The notes beneath the pieces were generated by a model. It was not told the DNA's origin, searched no databases, and was given only the letters and a program-made list of their open reading frames with translations. The position numbers and the translations under genes are program-made. From Peristeroidobacter agariperforans (GTDB lineage: Bacteria; Pseudomonadota; Gammaproteobacteria; Steroidobacterales; Steroidobacteraceae): a stretch of 64,000 nt of DNA. The stretch is taken from assembly GCF_004138335.1 (NCBI RefSeq), contig NZ_RYFW01000002.1:1469501-1533500 (forward strand). Direction: 5' to 3'. Of this stretch, positions 61,342-64,000 are shown piece after piece. Numbering within the stretch: position 1 is the first letter of the stretch; the number at the start of each line of letters is the position of its first letter.

Positions 61342-62453
61342 GAGACGGTTTGCCCCGCGCGCGTGGCCAAAGGAATTTGAATATTCACAACCAGGCCATT
61401 GTCATTGAGCAACGCAAATCGCTGCGCGGCCCCATAGAGCCGACGCAAACGAGCCTGAGTGTTCGATAAGCCGATGCCGGCCTGAGCTTTGCCTGGTTGC
61501 GGCAGGCCCGGCCCGGTATCGCGCACTTGCAAGTGCAGGTATCGATCGTCGCAGCCCGCCCGGATCGCGAGGACGCCAGGTCGGGTCGTGGCCGTGACGC
61601 CATGACGAATGGCATTCTCGATCAACGGTTGCAGGATCAGGCTGGGCACTTTGGCGGCAAGCGCCTCGGGTGCAATCTCCCATGTCACCTGCAAGCGCTC
61701 GTCGCCCAGGCGCATTTGCTCTATTTCCACATAGCCCCTGATGAAGTCCAACTCCTCCGCGAGCGCAACTTCCTGCTCGGTGGAGGAGCGCAATGCCTGC
61801 CGCAACAACTCGCCCAGACGCAGGATCAATTGCTCGGCAAGCGTCGGATTCCGGTGCACCAACTCGGCAATCGAATGCAGCGTATTGAAAAGAAAATGCG
61901 GGTTCAGCTGACTGCGCAACGTTTGCAGCTGGGCCTGGTGCAGCAGCGATTCCAATTCCATGGCTTCCACTTGCCGGTCACGCAGCTGGGTGTAGTAAGT
62001 CATCGCGTGCCAGCCGAGAATCAAGCCGGCGTAGATGGGCAGGTTGAATCCGGCGACCTTGATCGCCGCCACGTACAGATCGGCCAGGAAGGAACTCGGG
62101 GGAGGAGCTTCGGTAACCGATAGCAACCATTGCAGCCAGTCACTCATGAACACGAAGAGCTGAGTGAGCGCGGGTTGCAGCAAGGAGATGACAATCGCGC
62201 CAAGTAGCAGACCGGCTGTGTAGCGCGTCCAGGTGCGCTCGCCGCGGTACAGCCGTCGGCACAGCCAGAAGACCAGCGGGGCAACGATGCCCCACGATAA
62301 CCAATGAGCTGCTTCCATCCAGAGCACGGCGGGCCAGGGCGCATAGCCGGACCAATACGCCTGGGAGGCGAACAGCACGCTCAGCAGAATCCAGAACACC
62401 CCGAAGCACAGCCAGCGCGGCAGGAATTTCGGAAGACCGAGGGTCGGTTCCAT
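61338..62453 (-). CDS. LytS-type sensor histidine kinase
   Basis: This 371-residue membrane kinase has about four to five hydrophobic segments in residues 10-165, then a short coiled stretch. The phosphoacceptor His lies in QLNPHFLFNTLHSIAEL, and the ATPase motifs are IENAIRHGV, DTGPGLP and GIGLSNTQARL. The domain order is that of the His_kinase/HATPase family paired with LytTR regulators. No periplasmic sensor domain of size is present. It is co-transcribed with the response regulator (4-base overlap) and starts 4 bases after the HutD-like gene. Confidence 0.92.
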   Translation of the reverse strand: MEPTLGLPKFLPRWLCFGVFWILLSVLFASQAYWSGYAPWPAVLWMEAAHWLSWGIVAPLVFWLCRRLYRGERTWTRYTAGLLLGAIVISLLQPALTQLFVFMSDWLQWLLSVTEAPPPSSFLADLYVAAIKVAGFNLPIYAGLILGWHAMTYYTQLRDRQVEAMELESLLHQAQLQTLRSQLNPHFLFNTLHSIAELVHRNPTLAEQLILRLGELLRQALRSSTEQEVALAEELDFIRGYVEIEQMRLGDERLQVTWEIAPEALAAKVPSLILQPLIENAIRHGVTATTRPGVLAIRAGCDDRYLHLQVRDTGPGLPQPGKAQAGIGLSNTQARLRRLYGAAQRFALLNDNGLVVNIQIPLATRAGQTVS

Positions 62454-62457
62454 TGGC

Positions 62458-63072
62458 TCACTCTAGCACTACATGCGATGGCCTCGTGGCCGCAGGCTCC
62501 TCGAAAAGCTCGATCAGGACGATCACCGCTGTCCCGGCCGCGGTCAGGCTGACCGGCGCCTTCTCATTATCAAGAACAACGCAATCTTCCGATTCCAGCG
62601 CGGCGACGGTCCCGTCCGCTTCGCATTGCAGGCTGCCGTGCTGGCAGAACACGATGGTCGAACTCGCGGTCGGCCGCAGTTGCAGCGGATTTGTAATTGA
62701 AAGGCGGGTCACCGCATGGCGAAAGCGCTCGCGGCGACTCATCACGTTGAGATCGACCGTCGCGCCGGCCACTAGGGTTGAGCTAGCAGGGGATTCGCCG
62801 GCGAACGTGTAGGGTGCAGAGTTCTCGAGCAACAGCTCCGGCGCTGCGTTCGCCACTTGCAGTCGAATGCCCGCACCACGGATGACACACAACGTCCGCT
62901 CGATCCCCTGGAATGCCGAGAACGGGCCGTCGCTGGCAATGCTTGCCAGGCTGATTCGCCAATCGAGTGCGTCCAGGCCTGCGCCGGGCGGCGAGACCAG
63001 GATTTCGCGAGTCTCGCCGCCGCCGTTCTTCCAGGGCATGCGTCGATAGTCAGTGGCGCGAAGTAGTCGCAT
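62458..63072 (-). CDS. HutD/Ves-family cupin-like protein
   Basis: This 204-residue protein reads RATDYRRMPWKNGGGETREI, then DWRISLASIASDGPFSAFQG and ERTLCVIRGAG, the marks of the HutD/Ves family. That family has a bicupin fold and is linked to histidine utilisation or stress in other bacteria. No hut genes are in the window, so the name does not fix a role. It is the first gene of the HutD-kinase-regulator string on the minus strand. Confidence 0.85.
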   Translation of the reverse strand: MRLLRATDYRRMPWKNGGGETREILVSPPGAGLDALDWRISLASIASDGPFSAFQGIERTLCVIRGAGIRLQVANAAPELLLENSAPYTFAGESPASSTLVAGATVDLNVMSRRERFRHAVTRLSITNPLQLRPTASSTIVFCQHGSLQCEADGTVAALESEDCVVLDNEKAPVSLTAAGTAVIVLIELFEEPAATRPSHVVLE

Positions 63073-63157
63073 GGTCGAATAATAGCCATGCGCGGCCGAT
63101 CAAATCGACACGTATCGTCAGGCGGCGCTTCGGCGGTTGTGCGCCTCTTCAAAGGTG

Positions 63158-64000
63158 TCACTTCAAGAGCAGACTGCCGATGGCTCGCGCTGTTTGATAC
63201 GGCTCCGGATCGTTGCGATTGGTCAGGAGCACGATGGTGAAGCGCTGCTCCGGATAACGAACGATCACGTTGCGGAAGCCGATGGTCTCGCCCGAGTGCC
63301 AGAGCGTTGTGCCGCCGATCGGCTCTTGGGTGATGCGCCAGCCCATGCCGTAGCGAACGGTCGGATCGTCGGTGTCGGTGACCGGCGTGAAGGCGAGTGC
63401 GCGTGACTCGGCGCTCAGCAGTCGGTCGTCGTACAGCGCGGCATCCCACTTCGCGAGATCGTCGATCGAAGAATAAATGCCGCCGTCGCCCAGCACGGCG
63501 CTGGTCTGGCTTTGGTCGGTCCGCGCCCACCGAGCCTGCTCCTCGCTATAACCGAACGCTCGATTCTTCACCGTAGAGATGCTTTCCTCGTACGCGACTG
63601 TGTTCGTCATGCCGAGCGGGGTGAAGATGCGATCCTTGAGGAAGGTCGCGAAGTCCTTGCCTGACGCCTTGCCCACGATCAGCGCCAGCAGCGCGTAGCC
63701 GCTGTTGCTGTATCGATAGCCCTTGCCGGGCGGGAAGTAGCTGCGATTCTGGGTTTCGAGGATCTCGAGTACATCCGCATCGTGCAGCTGCTGAGTCAGG
63801 TCCGGCGGGATCACATCTTCGTAATCGATGAGCCCCGACATGTGGGACAGCACCTGTCGAATCGTCATTGCCGTGGCCGCATCGGGCAAGCTCGGGAACC
63901 ACTTGCGCAGCGAGTCGTCGAGGCTGAGCTTGCCTTCTTCGGCGAGCAGCAAAATGGCCGCGGCAGTGAATTGCTTGCTGACCGAGGCGAGGCGGTAGTT
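63158..64000 (-). CDS. Beta-lactamase/serine-hydrolase family protein (5' end outside window)
   Basis: The minus-strand frame is open to the window edge, and 280 residues are visible. The class-C/penicillin-binding-like motifs are present: SxxK in RLASVSKQFTAAAIL, YxN in YRYSNSGYALL, and HxG in LWHSGETIGFRNV. RQVLSHMSGLIDYEDV is usual for the family. The N-terminus with any signal peptide lies beyond base 64000; the TTG at 63952 is internal, not the start. Substrate could be a peptide, ester or beta-lactam. Confidence 0.88.
   Translation of the reverse strand, partial: NYRLASVSKQFTAAAILLLAEEGKLSLDDSLRKWFPSLPDAATAMTIRQVLSHMSGLIDYEDVIPPDLTQQLHDADVLEILETQNRSYFPPGKGYRYSNSGYALLALIVGKASGKDFATFLKDRIFTPLGMTNTVAYEESISTVKNRAFGYSEEQARWARTDQSQTSAVLGDGGIYSSIDDLAKWDAALYDDRLLSAESRALAFTPVTDTDDPTVRYGMGWRITQEPIGGTTLWHSGETIGFRNVIVRYPEQRFTIVLLTNRNDPEPYQTARAIGSLLLK

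Noticed and set aside
1-64000. CRISPR arrays, rRNA genes, complete insertion sequences
   Set aside because: No short regularly spaced repeats, rRNA-like sequence or intact transposase were found on either strand.

Overview
The window is high-GC proteobacterial DNA, most likely from a gammaproteobacterium of the Steroidobacter/Nevskiales/Xanthomonadales kind. This inference rests on large TonB-dependent receptors of the Xanthomonas-Caulobacter type, FecI/FecR-like regulators, a halogenase-SapC-DUF6445 set, and plant-cell-wall glycosidases. I see no rRNA, tRNA or CRISPR array.

Region 1 (1-7770, mostly + strand) is a decaying xylan locus. It holds the 3' end of a TonB-dependent receptor, an intact GH51 arabinofuranosidase, a large GH10 xylanase of lower GC, and broken pieces of a GH115 alpha-glucuronidase on both sides of the GH51 gene. 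A cluster of FadR/UxuR-like palindromes sits upstream of the second piece. Region 2 (7930-12263) is an integration scar with small genes: a PrtN-like remnant, a tyrosine-integrase fragment fused to a beheaded S9 peptidase gene, an alcohol dehydrogenase tail, plus intact genes for a quinone oxidoreductase, a VOC protein and an exported protein of unknown function. Region 3 (12312-15192, - strand) is a three-gene operon: XRE-cupin regulator, D-amino-acid dehydrogenase, and an ornithine-cyclodeaminase-family reductase that fits D-proline to L-proline conversion.

Region 4 (16076-38454, + strand) is a nonribosomal peptide synthetase cluster of four translationally coupled genes plus an MFS exporter. 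Read by hand, the adenylation pockets give Gln-Pro-Pro-Pro-Pro-X. There is no thioesterase; the last enzyme is a free-standing condensation domain with a TubC-type docking region. Two adenylation regions share a 1642-base block that looks identical.

Region 5 (38475-50870, mostly - strand) reads as a peptide-uptake and breakdown regulon: ECF sigma factor, FecR, a TonB receptor with a signalling (STN) domain, an MFS carrier, two M19-type dipeptidase-like proteins, an S15/CocE-type hydrolase and an amidohydrolase. Three transcription units share a very similar promoter-like element (T-run plus GCG, 15 bases, then CCGTCT). A 70-residue protein made only of the FecR cytoplasmic domain lies behind one of these elements, and a paralogue lies at 50902-51105. 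My main hypothesis is that regions 4 and 5 form a make, export, re-import and degrade circuit for a proline-rich peptide.

Region 6 (51325-59810, + strand) is a second ECF/FecR/TonB-receptor unit that ends in a flavin halogenase-like protein, a SapC protein and a DUF6445 protein. Region 7 (59822-64000, - strand) carries a cytochrome P460, a LytS/LytTR two-component pair, a HutD-like protein and a truncated beta-lactamase-family hydrolase.
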